Below, in pieces: positions 1 to 6,027 of a stretch of DNA of 15,183 nt; the first letter of the stretch is position 1; each line of letters starts with the position of its first letter. Origin of the DNA: Lientehia sp934351765. Its GTDB lineage: Bacteria; Bacillota; Clostridia; Lachnospirales; Lachnospiraceae. Where the stretch lies: contig NZ_JBQKGG010000024.1 in NCBI RefSeq assembly GCF_052118925.1, forward strand, positions 1 to 15,183. The letters run 5' to 3'. Below the pieces are notes generated by a model, which was not told the origin of the DNA, did not search any database, and was given only the letters and a program-made list of their open reading frames with translations. The position numbers and the translations under genes were made by a program.

Positions 1-1
1 T

Positions 2-61
2 GTATCACCTGACGAATATGAAAAGCTGTATGAGAGGGGTATGTTACTGTCTGCTGCTTAG
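2..61 (+). CDS. 3' end of an unidentified ORF (partial)
   Basis: An open frame enters from the left edge and ends at TAG (59-61), giving 19 residues that finish SPDEYEKLYERGMLLSAA. The composition looks like a genuine protein C-terminus (charged, helical), but it is too short to assign to a family. A GC-rich hairpin (TCTGC at 50-54 pairing with GCAGA at 65-69, with TGCT/AGCA inside) overlaps the stop and is followed by only a weak T-rich stretch, so it may or may not be the terminator. The gene would converge on the ATPase that ends at 124. Confidence 0.35.
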   Translation, partial: VSPDEYEKLYERGMLLSAA

Positions 62-123
62 CAGGCAGAACTTCTCATTTTAATTTGTACTAAATCTTGA
101 CATAGGACCACTATATGCTCTTT

Positions 124-1413
124 TTATATAAGCTCCTTATCCAAAAGGAAATCAATCACATTGATATTCAAAATGCCGTTATCATCATACCAGCGCTTTC
201 CTATATCTTTCCTTACAACAATTTTAGGGAAAGAATCTCCTGTAAGCATAAATGGTCTAAGTTCTACTTCTGCTTTTTCATCAGTCAGCATCGCATACGC
301 TGACTGGATATAGGTTCGTTTTCCGCCTGAATTTACAACAAAATCTATTTCCCTTGGAGTACGAATTGAATTGCCTTTTTCACTGAGTGTCCTTGCATAA
401 ACAACACCTACATCAACAGAAAACTGTCTGATATTCAACTCATTATATATGATGTTCTCCATTATATGAGTCATTTCCTGCTGACGGAAACCTATTCTTG
501 CATTTCTAAGTCCAATATCTTCGCAGTAATATTTATTTGGCGAATCAAAATAGGATTTTCCTTTTACATCATATCGCTTACTTTCTGAAAAAAGGAACGC
601 ATCTTCCAAATGTCCGATATATGCCCGAATTGTATTAGCAGACACACCGCCCCCTTGTTTCGACTTCAGAGTGTTTGCAATTTTGGTCGGATTTGTTAAT
701 GAGCCAACTGATGAGCAAAGCAAATCTAAAATCTGCTCCAGAACATCCTGCCTTTCAATTCTCTTACGTTCCACAATGTCTTTAATATACACTTCTGAGA
801 AAAGTGATTTCAGATAATTCATCTTAGCCGTATCATTAGATCTTGACAAAATAAGCGGCATACCGCCATAGAATGCATATTCATCAAATGCTTCATTTTT
901 ATCCCCACCAACAGCAGAGTAATATTCCGCAAAACTAAGTGGATGTACTCTTATTTCATCGCTTCGTCCTCTAAATTCAGTAAGAATGTCGCTGGAAAGC
1001 ATTTTTGAATTGCTTCCGGTTACATAAACATCTAAATTTGATAAACCTCTCAAATCATTAAGGGCATCGTAAAAAGTAATTTTCTTACCGTCCGGATTAT
1101 ATGGATTAGCCACCTCATCAGACATTTGAATTTCATCAACGAAAAGATAATACTCATCTTTGCTCTTTTCCACTTTCTCTCTTACATAAGATGAAAGAAT
1201 AAGCGGATTACGATATTTAATATCTTTCGCAAGGTCAAGCTCAATTGTAATAATCTGCTCCTCTTTCACACCATTTTCAATTAAATAATCTCGGTATATA
1301 TTTTTGAGAAGATAGGATTTACCACATCTCCTGATACCGGTAATTACTTTCACTAAGCCGTCAAAACGATATGAAATCAACTGCTCAAGGTAACTATCAC
1401 GCTTAATTTCCAT
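124..1413 (-). CDS. AAA ATPase with DUF4143-type C-terminal domain
   Basis: This 429-residue protein belongs to the widespread prokaryotic AAA_14/DUF4143 ATPase group. Its role is not established; such genes often sit in accessory DNA. Walker A is GIRRCGKS (residues 26-33) and Walker B is YLFVDEIQ (about 89-96, with D93 and E94). A sensor-like VTGSNSK follows near residue 130. The C-terminal third, with the segment QEMTHIMENIIYNEL and the later REIDFVV, matches the DUF4143/nuclease-like half of the family. A GTG at 1420-1422 is also in frame, but the ATG at 1411-1413 has GGAG (1422-1425) eight bases upstream, so I chose it. The gene has its own consensus promoter (1469-1497) bracketed by palindromes, which suggests autoregulation. 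No signal peptide or membrane segment is seen, so it is probably cytoplasmic. Family assignment is firm; function is unknown. Confidence 0.88.
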   Translation of the reverse strand: MEIKRDSYLEQLISYRFDGLVKVITGIRRCGKSYLLKNIYRDYLIENGVKEEQIITIELDLAKDIKYRNPLILSSYVREKVEKSKDEYYLFVDEIQMSDEVANPYNPDGKKITFYDALNDLRGLSNLDVYVTGSNSKMLSSDILTEFRGRSDEIRVHPLSFAEYYSAVGGDKNEAFDEYAFYGGMPLILSRSNDTAKMNYLKSLFSEVYIKDIVERKRIERQDVLEQILDLLCSSVGSLTNPTKIANTLKSKQGGGVSANTIRAYIGHLEDAFLFSESKRYDVKGKSYFDSPNKYYCEDIGLRNARIGFRQQEMTHIMENIIYNELNIRQFSVDVGVVYARTLSEKGNSIRTPREIDFVVNSGGKRTYIQSAYAMLTDEKAEVELRPFMLTGDSFPKIVVRKDIGKRWYDDNGILNINVIDFLLDKELI

Positions 1414-1427
1414 AAAGCCCACTCCAT

Positions 1428-1467
1428 TTCATTGAGAATTTCTGCCCATTTAGGCTTTTTCAATCAA
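1428..1467. repeat. Palindrome copy 1 over the ATPase transcription start
   Basis: Degenerate palindrome that begins TTCATTGAGAATTTCTGCC and ends AGGCTTTTTCAATCAA. It shares the TTCAyTGA...GCC / GGC...TCAAtgAA plan with copies 2 and 3. It lies directly downstream of the -10 box, covering the predicted start site and the leader, a position where a bound protein would block transcription. The symmetry is weaker than in copy 2. Confidence 0.5.
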
Positions 1468-1468
1468 T

Positions 1469-1497
1469 ATTATATATGTTTTTTATCTGGTTTTCAA
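1469..1497 (-). promoter_or_regulatory. Sigma-70/SigA promoter of the ATPase gene
   Basis: On the minus strand the -35 is TTGAAA (1492-1497), the spacer is exactly 17 bp and the -10 is TATAAT (1469-1474). The predicted transcription start is near 1462, about 50 bases ahead of the ATG at 1413. It is one of the best promoter matches in the window. It is flanked on both sides by members of the same palindrome family. Confidence 0.7.
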
Positions 1498-1501
1498 GTT
1501 C

Positions 1502-1543
1502 TCACTGAAAATTATAGCCTAAAAAGGCTAAAATATTCAGTGA
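1502..1543. repeat. Palindrome copy 2, best conserved, upstream of the ATPase -35
   Basis: Left arm 1502-1520 (TCACTGAAAATTATAGCCT), four-base loop AAAA (1521-1524), right arm 1525-1543 (AGGCTAAAATATTCAGTGA). The arms match at 17 of 19 positions. It starts five bases upstream of the -35 box of the ATPase promoter. It could work as a DNA operator or as an RNA hairpin. There is no T-tract on either side, so it is not a typical terminator. Confidence 0.75.
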
Positions 1544-1618
1544 AAATATTTTTATCTTTGTCCCAATAACTCAAAAAGGTGCTGCACACCTGCAAACACC
1601 TCTTTATCATACGATATA

Positions 1619-1662
1619 TTCATTGAAAATTTTCGCCCATAACGGCTTTTTTGTTCAATGAA
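1619..1662. repeat. Palindrome copy 3 next to the winged-helix remnant
   Basis: Left arm 1619-1637 (TTCATTGAAAATTTTCGCC) and right arm 1644-1662 (GGCTTTTTTGTTCAATGAA) pair at 13 of 19 positions: the outer nine bases and the inner GCC/GGC are perfect and the centre of the arm is degenerate. It ends 14 bases before the stop codon of the remnant at 1677. It has the same architecture as copies 1 and 2. The stretch between copies 2 and 3 (1544-1618) shows no gene. Confidence 0.6.
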
Positions 1663-1676
1663 CTTAATCTGTTAAA

Positions 1677-1844
1677 TTACTTCTTGAATTTATATTTTCC
1701 TTTTCCGTGATCGAATACTGGCTCAATAATATCTGCCCGCACTAAATTGGAAAGAAGTTTTGAAACACCTGAAGCTTTTAGCTCAAGAAGCTCCATAACT
1801 GCACTTCTTCCAAATACTTCATCAAAACCAAATTTTTCAAAAGT
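1677..1844 (-). pseudogene. Decayed C-terminal winged-helix fragment, probably of a Fic-family protein
   Basis: Reading minus-strand from 1844 to the TAA at 1677-1679 gives 55 codons. The peptide includes the stretch FGRSAVMELLELKASGVSKL, then the stretch VRADIIEPVFDHGKGKYKF, and ends KK. The pattern (a 'FGR..VMEL' helix, a recognition-type helix, then 'IIEPV.GHGKGKYKF') is what I know from the C-terminal winged helix of many Fic proteins and of some AlbA/ATP-binding regulators. An in-frame TAG (1845-1847) lies immediately upstream, no start codon with a ribosome site is present, and no catalytic Fic motif remains. It is therefore best read as a leftover 3' end after deletion, in the same orientation as the ATPase. 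The exact parent family is inferred. Confidence 0.5.
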
Positions 1845-1896
1845 CTATGGACATGAACCGTCGTTTTTACTGAGAAATAACTATGCAGACCTTTGA

Positions 1897-2445
1897 TTAT
1901 ACACGCTTATAAATTATTGGTTCATCATATCCAAAAGTTCTCTTTCCATTAACTTCCATGCTTTCCGATACTTCCAGAAAATTGTTGGAAAACTTTTCCC
2001 AAAGTTTGAATGTCATTACCGGAGAGAACTGGCTTGTGCTGCCTCCCTCCCAGATTCTGTCCTTTTCATGATAAAGTGCCGGGGTAAATTTTTCAGATTT
2101 TTCTAGTTTAGAGTAATCAACATTCTTCATAGAATCATATGAAAATGTATTTTTATCTTCTCCTTTTGGAATTTCATAAGAAGAAAGTAAAATTCCCTGT
2201 TCTATTTCCGTGATAAGGAAAAGATGTGGAGATGCATGACGTTTCCCATTAATTTCATAATAACTCTCTTCAACAACAAATTTTCCTTTGAAATCTTCGG
2301 GAAGGTTATTTATTTTGTCATTACAGATTGTATTTACATGTTCCGCATATGGGTATGTTTTCCCCTCTGCCTGCATTTTCTTAAATTGATCCTTATTATC
2401 AAAATGTCCTGTCATCATTCCTACAAAATTTTCAAGTTTCATCAT
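1897..2445 (-). CDS. Protein of unknown function, possible distant CpcT/CpeT-like fold
   Basis: This 182-residue cytoplasmic protein has no signal peptide or membrane span. The start at 2443-2445 has a perfect AGGAGG-type site eight bases upstream; a second ATG follows immediately. I do not recognise the family with certainty. The N-terminus (MTGHFDNKDQF, about residues 11-21) followed by YPYAEHV and a beta-rich middle (KGKFVVEESYYEINGKRHASPHLFLI split over residues 53-79) resembles the opening of CpcT/CpeT-type beta-barrel proteins (G.FsN..Q motif), but the C-terminal half (WEGGSTSQFSPVMTFKLW) is not an obvious match. It sits 32 bp after the HAD phosphatase on the same strand and is probably co-transcribed with it. 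The stop is TAA at 1897-1899. That it is a real gene is well supported; its function is open. Confidence 0.75.
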   Translation of the reverse strand: MMKLENFVGMMTGHFDNKDQFKKMQAEGKTYPYAEHVNTICNDKINNLPEDFKGKFVVEESYYEINGKRHASPHLFLITEIEQGILLSSYEIPKGEDKNTFSYDSMKNVDYSKLEKSEKFTPALYHEKDRIWEGGSTSQFSPVMTFKLWEKFSNNFLEVSESMEVNGKRTFGYDEPIIYKRV

Positions 2446-2477
2446 ATACTTTACCTCCTTGTACTTGCCTATACACA

Positions 2478-3290
2478 CTATTCCTCTTTTGCTTTTGCCA
2501 TACTGGCGATATCTCCCACTCCATTCAATACCATTGTGGGAAGATAAGCATAAGTTTTGAGGGTATCCTTCGTTGAACATCCAGAGAGAACCAATACAGT
2601 AGACATACCACTTTCCATTCCTGAAATCACATCTGTATCCATACGATCCCCAACCATTACAGCTTCTGCCGAATGGCATCCAAGCATATTTAATCCTGTT
2701 CTCATCATCAGTGGATTCGGTTTCCCACAGAAATATGCCTGTGTACCTGTTGCCATTTCAATGGGTGCAATCAATGCACGACAGGCAGGAGCGATTCCGT
2801 TCTCGATCGGTCCGGAAACATCCGAGTTTGCTCCAATCAACTTAGCTCCCTTCAGAACTAAATTCGTTGCTTTCGTTAAAGTATCCAATGAATAGGAGCG
2901 TCCCTCTCCCACAACAACATAATCCGGATTTACATCATTCATTGTAATGCCTACATCATAAAGTGCATTGAAGAGACCGGCTTCTCCTATCACAAATGCT
3001 GAACAGCCTGCCGCCTGTTCCTTTAAAAAAGCGGCTGTTGCCAATGCGCTGGTGTAAAAATGTTCTTCTGGCACATCAAGTCCCATCCTTGCCAGTTTCT
3101 GATTTAATTCCCGTGGTGTATATCCACTATTATTTGTCAAAAATAAATATTCTTTCTTTTCATCATGCAACCACTGGATGAATTCTGGAACACCTGGCAA
3201 TATCTGATTGCCATGATAAATCACACCATCCATATCACAGATGAATCCTTTTTTTTCATTAAAATCGATTATGGATTTTCTCATGTTCAC
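2478..3290 (-). CDS. HAD-IIA family (NagD/4-nitrophenylphosphatase-type) phosphatase
   Basis: A 270-residue cytoplasmic haloacid-dehalogenase phosphatase. All class signatures are visible: motif I DMDGV (D19 nucleophile, D21 acid/base), motif II TNNSG (52-56), a C2-type cap between them and motif III, KPNP with K190, and motif IV GDRMDTD (D215, D220) for magnesium. Family members remove phosphate from sugar phosphates, glycolate phosphate, nucleoside monophosphates or similar metabolites; the true substrate cannot be read from sequence. The GTG at 3288-3290 is preceded by AAGGG with five bases between; an ATG at 3282-3284 is the alternative. A good promoter lies at 3374-3402, so the gene need not depend on the gal operon. 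A role in clearing sugar phosphates near a galactose operon is possible but inferred. Confidence 0.9.
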   Translation of the reverse strand: MNMRKSIIDFNEKKGFICDMDGVIYHGNQILPGVPEFIQWLHDEKKEYLFLTNNSGYTPRELNQKLARMGLDVPEEHFYTSALATAAFLKEQAAGCSAFVIGEAGLFNALYDVGITMNDVNPDYVVVGEGRSYSLDTLTKATNLVLKGAKLIGANSDVSGPIENGIAPACRALIAPIEMATGTQAYFCGKPNPLMMRTGLNMLGCHSAEAVMVGDRMDTDVISGMESGMSTVLVLSGCSTKDTLKTYAYLPTMVLNGVGDIASMAKAKEE

Positions 3291-3373
3291 ATGCGCCCTT
3301 CTTTTCTTGTTTCTTTAGAATACACCTTGCTCTTTTCATAATAAAATAAAGCGCTATTTTCTACAAATATTTT

Positions 3374-3402
3374 TATATAATATCATCCACACATAAAATC
3401 AA
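3374..3402 (-). promoter_or_regulatory. Promoter of the HAD phosphatase operon
   Basis: Minus-strand -35 TTGATT (3397-3402), 17-bp spacer and -10 TATATA (3374-3379). It would start transcription near 3367, giving a leader of about 75 bases before the HAD start. It marks a transcription unit separate from the second AraC-type gene. Confidence 0.55.
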
Positions 3403-3409
3403 ATACATA

Positions 3410-3448
3410 GTACTGTGAAATTGAAGTAAATATTTCTACCAACAGTAC
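3410..3448. repeat. Inverted repeat between the AraC-type gene and the HAD promoter
   Basis: GTACTGT (3410-3416) and ACAGTAC (3442-3448) are perfect seven-base arms 25 bases apart. The pair lies between the AraC-type gene's stop (3452) and the -35 of the HAD promoter (3397-3402). No T-tract follows on the minus strand, so it is not a clear terminator. It may be a binding site with half-sites about three helical turns apart. Confidence 0.35.
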
Positions 3449-3451
3449 CTT

Positions 3452-4252
3452 TTATGACAACATCTCTTTCACACAAGTACTCCGATAATCACTCGGTGAT
3501 ATTTTATATCTTTCTTTAAATACTCGGTTAAATGTTCTCTGACTTTCAAATCCACTATCCAGACAAATGTTTGTAATAGAATCACTCGTATTTTCCAAAC
3601 GATGGCATGCATAGTTCAGCCTTGCATTGTTAAGATATTGATTAAAGTTTCTATGGAATGTTTTGGAAAAGAGTCTGGATAAAACATATTTGCTCACCCC
3701 CAGATCTTTTGCCATCTCTTCCAACGAAAATTTCTTCTTAAAATTTGCTGATATATAGGAAACTGTCTGGTAAATAAGATCGTTGCTCCCCACATTACTC
3801 TTTTCTACCAAATTTAATTTTCCTATGCAGCATGCCAACACAATTTGAAGATATGCCTGTGCAACAGTAATATCCGACTGTTCTGTCTCTAAAATCGCAT
3901 TTATAACCCTATATACCTCCGGTTCAACCTTTTCCGCTTTGATGATCGGATATTCAGGAGCCATGGATTGCATAATATCTGCAAATTTGGCAATCGTAAA
4001 TGGCGATGCAATCAGATAAGTCGCTTTATTTACACCGGGTGTCAGTACCTGATAGTGATGAATAACATCTGGAAATACAAAGCCTATATCTCCTTTATCC
4101 ATATGATATAGTTCCTGTCCGACACCAAGCTCTAATGCTCCACTTGTTACACAAACAATCTCCAGCGCATTATGAAGATGTGGTTCAATATGTTTTGACT
4201 TCCTATTTATTGCTATGATCTCCTCTTTTGTGTCAACATATTTTAACTGCAT
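3452..4252 (-). CDS. AraC-family transcriptional regulator with N-terminal cupin domain
   Basis: A 266-residue regulator. The N-terminal half is a cupin/AraC-type sensor (EPHLHNALEIVCV at residues 23-35, then LELGVGQELYHMDKGDIGFVFP, about 40-61), a fold that usually binds a small sugar-like ligand. The C-terminal ~100 residues are a double helix-turn-helix: first recognition region about 175-197 (SLEEMAKDLGVSKYVLSRLF), second about 225-246 (ITNICLDSGFESQRTFNRVF), ending ISPSDYR. The frame extends upstream to a TTG at 4369, but the ATG at 4250-4252 has GGGGAG six bases before it and begins just ahead of the cupin, so I chose it. It follows galT on the same strand after a 261-bp gap that carries an opposite-strand small unit, so co-transcription with the gal genes is uncertain. 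Its targets are unknown; the divergent small ORF and the HAD operon are candidates. Confidence 0.88.
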   Translation of the reverse strand: MQLKYVDTKEEIIAINRKSKHIEPHLHNALEIVCVTSGALELGVGQELYHMDKGDIGFVFPDVIHHYQVLTPGVNKATYLIASPFTIAKFADIMQSMAPEYPIIKAEKVEPEVYRVINAILETEQSDITVAQAYLQIVLACCIGKLNLVEKSNVGSNDLIYQTVSYISANFKKKFSLEEMAKDLGVSKYVLSRLFSKTFHRNFNQYLNNARLNYACHRLENTSDSITNICLDSGFESQRTFNRVFKERYKISPSDYRSTCVKEMLS

Positions 4253-4295
4253 GAAATACTCCCCTTTGCAACATTTGTCTATATCTTCTTTCGAT

Positions 4296-4329
4296 TTGGC
4301 AAGTAATCCTTTTACACCTATCTTATAAT
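4296..4329 (+). promoter_or_regulatory. Candidate promoter of the opposite-strand small ORF
   Basis: TTGGCA (4296-4301) is a five-of-six -35 match, spaced 17 bp from TATCTT (4319-4324). A perfect TATAAT overlaps at 4324-4329 but would be 22 bp from the same -35. It lies in the 5' leader of the minus-strand AraC-type gene, so the two units are divergent and overlap. Confidence 0.4.
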
Positions 4330-4361
4330 CAACTTGTAAATAAGGAAAGGAGGAATTGCAA

Positions 4362-4439
4362 ATGAGCAACCTAAAAAAATATCTGAATGACCTTTTAGTA
4401 TTCTACACTGAATATTTTGTGCATCCTTACCATGTATAA
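4362..4439 (+). CDS. Small ORF of 25 codons, possible leader or small peptide
   Basis: ATG at 4362-4364, TAA at 4437-4439. AAAGGAGG (4346-4353) lies eight bases upstream, an ideal ribosome site. The peptide starts MSNLKKYLNDLLVFY and ends TEYFVHPYHV: a basic start and an aromatic, moderately hydrophobic remainder (three Phe or Val-Phe positions, several Tyr, two His), but no clear transmembrane helix or export signal. I do not recognise it. A strand-specific terminator follows at 4480-4515, so this looks like a self-contained transcript of about 180 bases. It is divergent from the AraC-type regulator and convergent with galT. Codons 10-14 form one arm of a perfect 12-bp inverted repeat, as in leader peptides of attenuators, but no plus-strand gene follows. 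Alternatives are a small functional protein, a type I toxin-like peptide, a signal peptide, or chance. Confidence 0.5.
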   Translation: MSNLKKYLNDLLVFYTEYFVHPYHV

Positions 4440-4450
4440 ATACTAAAAGG
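4391..4450 (+). repeat. Perfect 12-bp inverted repeat spanning the small ORF's 3' part
   Basis: CCTTTTAGTATT (4391-4402) is the exact reverse complement of AATACTAAAAGG (4439-4450). The second arm begins on the last base of the small ORF's stop codon. The second arm also contributes AAAAGGAC (4445-4452), which can pair instead with GTCCTTTT (4505-4512) in the terminator, so competing folds are possible. Confidence 0.6.
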
Positions 4451-4476
4451 ACTATTTTGTGAAAACTGAATATTTT
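4407..4476. repeat. 12-bp direct repeat ACTGAATATTTT
   Basis: Perfect copies at 4407-4418 and 4465-4476, 58 bp apart start to start, one inside the small ORF and one in its 3' untranslated region. Flanks differ, so this is not simply a local tandem duplication. It may be a pair of binding sites or a remnant of duplication. Confidence 0.5.
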
Positions 4477-4479
4477 CTT

Positions 4480-4515
4480 AAGGCCATTTCACAAAAATGA
4501 AGTGGTCCTTTTTTT
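4480..4515 (+). terminator. Intrinsic terminator of the small plus-strand unit
   Basis: Stem AAGGCCATTTCA (4480-4491) with TGAAGTGGTCCTT (4498-4510), loop CAAAAA, then a run of seven T (4509-4515). One position is a U-G wobble on the plus strand but a C-A mismatch on the minus strand, and the T-run is only on the plus side, so it is built to stop plus-strand transcription. Its tail overlaps the galT stop codon (4514-4516). A longer alternative hairpin (4445-4512) uses the same T-run. Confidence 0.7.
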
Positions 4516-6004
4516 ATAAACTTTCAATAAATCTTTTGAATGCAGCTTTCCCTTCATCTGTTCTCTTGTAAACGCCTGCATCCTCCAGAACTTTCGCAAA
4601 CACAATTCCAATTTCTTTCTGTATGATAGAATGAATATTACTATCTGTAATCTTATATTTTGGTATCCATCCCTCTGCCCATTCAGCATGGGCAGCCATT
4701 GCTTCATTCTGTCTCAGGTCTTCATGATTCAGAATTGCCTGTTCTAGTTCTGCCATCTCTTTCTTCAATCTTGCAGGTAATACAGCCAGTCCCATAACTT
4801 CAATCAGTCCAATATTTTCCTTTTTGATATGGTGATATTCAGCATGCGGATGGAAAAGTCCGAGAGGACAATCAACAGTTGTGATATTATTACGCAAAAC
4901 CAAATCCAGTTCATACAAATCTCCACGCATCCTTGCAATCGGCGTAATTGTATTGTGTGGAATACCATCCGTCTCACTGAAAATATTAACTTCTGGATCC
5001 GAATATCCACGCCACTTCGTAAGGATATGATTTGCAGCCGCTACAATACTATCCATTGCTCTCCCCTGCAAACGGATCACTGACATCGGCCACTTTACAA
5101 TTCCTGCATGTATATCGGGATATCTCTCTAAGTCAAATTCCTGTTCGTAAGGAGCTTTTGCCATAGCAAAGACATAACTGCCACCCTGAAAATGATCATG
5201 ACTCAAAATAGATCCTCCTACGATTGGCAGATCTGCATTGGAACCTGCCATATAATGCGGAAACTGCTTAACAAAATCAAGGAGTTTATTAAAAGTCATC
5301 TCATTAATCGCCATCGGAATATGATTCTTATTAAATATAATGCAATGTTCATTATAATACACATATGGTGAATACTGCAAATAATACTGTTCTCCACACA
5401 GAGTAATTGGTATAATCCTGTGGTTTTGTCTTGCTGGATGTGAGAGGTGACCTGCATACCCTTCGTTTTCCCTGCAGAGCAGGCACGCCGGATATCCAGA
5501 TTTTTTTGCAGTTCCAGCTTTTGCAATATCCCTTGGATCTTTTTCTGGTTTTGACAAGTTAATTGTGATATCCATCTTGCCAAATTCTGTATCGGTCTCC
5601 CACTTTTCATCCTTTATAATCCGATCTGTGCGGATATAGTTTGTAGTCTGGCTGAAATGATAATAAAATTCAGTTGCTGCCTTTGGGGATACCTGATATT
5701 TTTCTTCAAAAATTTTTCTTACCACGGACGGTGCAGGTGTTAAAATACCCATGATCTTTGTATCGAGAAGATCCCTCATTGTCACTGTATCATCTTCAAG
5801 AATTCCCTGTGACAACGCAAACTCTAACAAATCATCCAAAATGAGCTGTAATTTTCTCGGTTTTCCTAGTTTCTCCGGTTCTTGATAATCTTGCCTTTGA
5901 AACAATTCCAATAAGCCATTTGTAACATACACTTTATCTGCATCATCTATTAGTCCATTTTCTAGTCCATAAGCCACCAGTTCAGAAATCAGCTGATCAA
6001 TCAT
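4514..6004 (-). CDS. galT: UDP-glucose--hexose-1-phosphate uridylyltransferase, class II
   Basis: A 496-residue enzyme that transfers UMP from UDP-glucose to galactose 1-phosphate, giving UDP-galactose and glucose 1-phosphate in the Leloir pathway. The length (about 500 rather than about 350) and the helical N-terminus (IDQLISELVAYGLENGLI) mark the Firmicutes class II type, which is not closely similar to E. coli GalT. The active-site region GGSILSHDHFQGG (263-275, with H269 and H271) is clear. CLLCREN (174-180) has the two cysteines often seen near the front of the catalytic domain. The start at 6002-6004 follows AGGAGG. It is the last gene of the lac-gal operon, 23 bp after galE. No strong minus-strand terminator is seen after it; the hairpin there favours the plus strand. 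Confidence 0.95.
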   Translation of the reverse strand: MIDQLISELVAYGLENGLIDDADKVYVTNGLLELFQRQDYQEPEKLGKPRKLQLILDDLLEFALSQGILEDDTVTMRDLLDTKIMGILTPAPSVVRKIFEEKYQVSPKAATEFYYHFSQTTNYIRTDRIIKDEKWETDTEFGKMDITINLSKPEKDPRDIAKAGTAKKSGYPACLLCRENEGYAGHLSHPARQNHRIIPITLCGEQYYLQYSPYVYYNEHCIIFNKNHIPMAINEMTFNKLLDFVKQFPHYMAGSNADLPIVGGSILSHDHFQGGSYVFAMAKAPYEQEFDLERYPDIHAGIVKWPMSVIRLQGRAMDSIVAAANHILTKWRGYSDPEVNIFSETDGIPHNTITPIARMRGDLYELDLVLRNNITTVDCPLGLFHPHAEYHHIKKENIGLIEVMGLAVLPARLKKEMAELEQAILNHEDLRQNEAMAAHAEWAEGWIPKYKITDSNIHSIIQKEIGIVFAKVLEDAGVYKRTDEGKAAFKRFIESL

Positions 6005-6027
6005 TTTACCGTTTCCTCCTACTCATA

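Noticed and set aside
115..303. A plus-strand open frame of 62 codons at the left end
   Set aside because: It is antisense to the well-supported ATPase C-terminus and has no family resemblance.
1428..1662. The three palindromes as a CRISPR array or as terminators
   Set aside because: Spacing between copies is unequal, copies are palindromic and diverged, and no T-tract follows the stems.
2446..2679. The upstream part of a 260-codon open frame that contains the 182-residue protein
   Set aside because: It overlaps the 3' end of the HAD gene in another frame, the sequence there is low in protein-like character, and the internal ATG at 2443-2445 has an ideal ribosome site.
4253..4369. A 39-residue N-terminal extension of the second AraC-type regulator from a TTG start
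   Set aside because: The sequence before the cupin is not typical, the TTG lacks a ribosome site, and GGGGAG sits correctly before the ATG at 4252.
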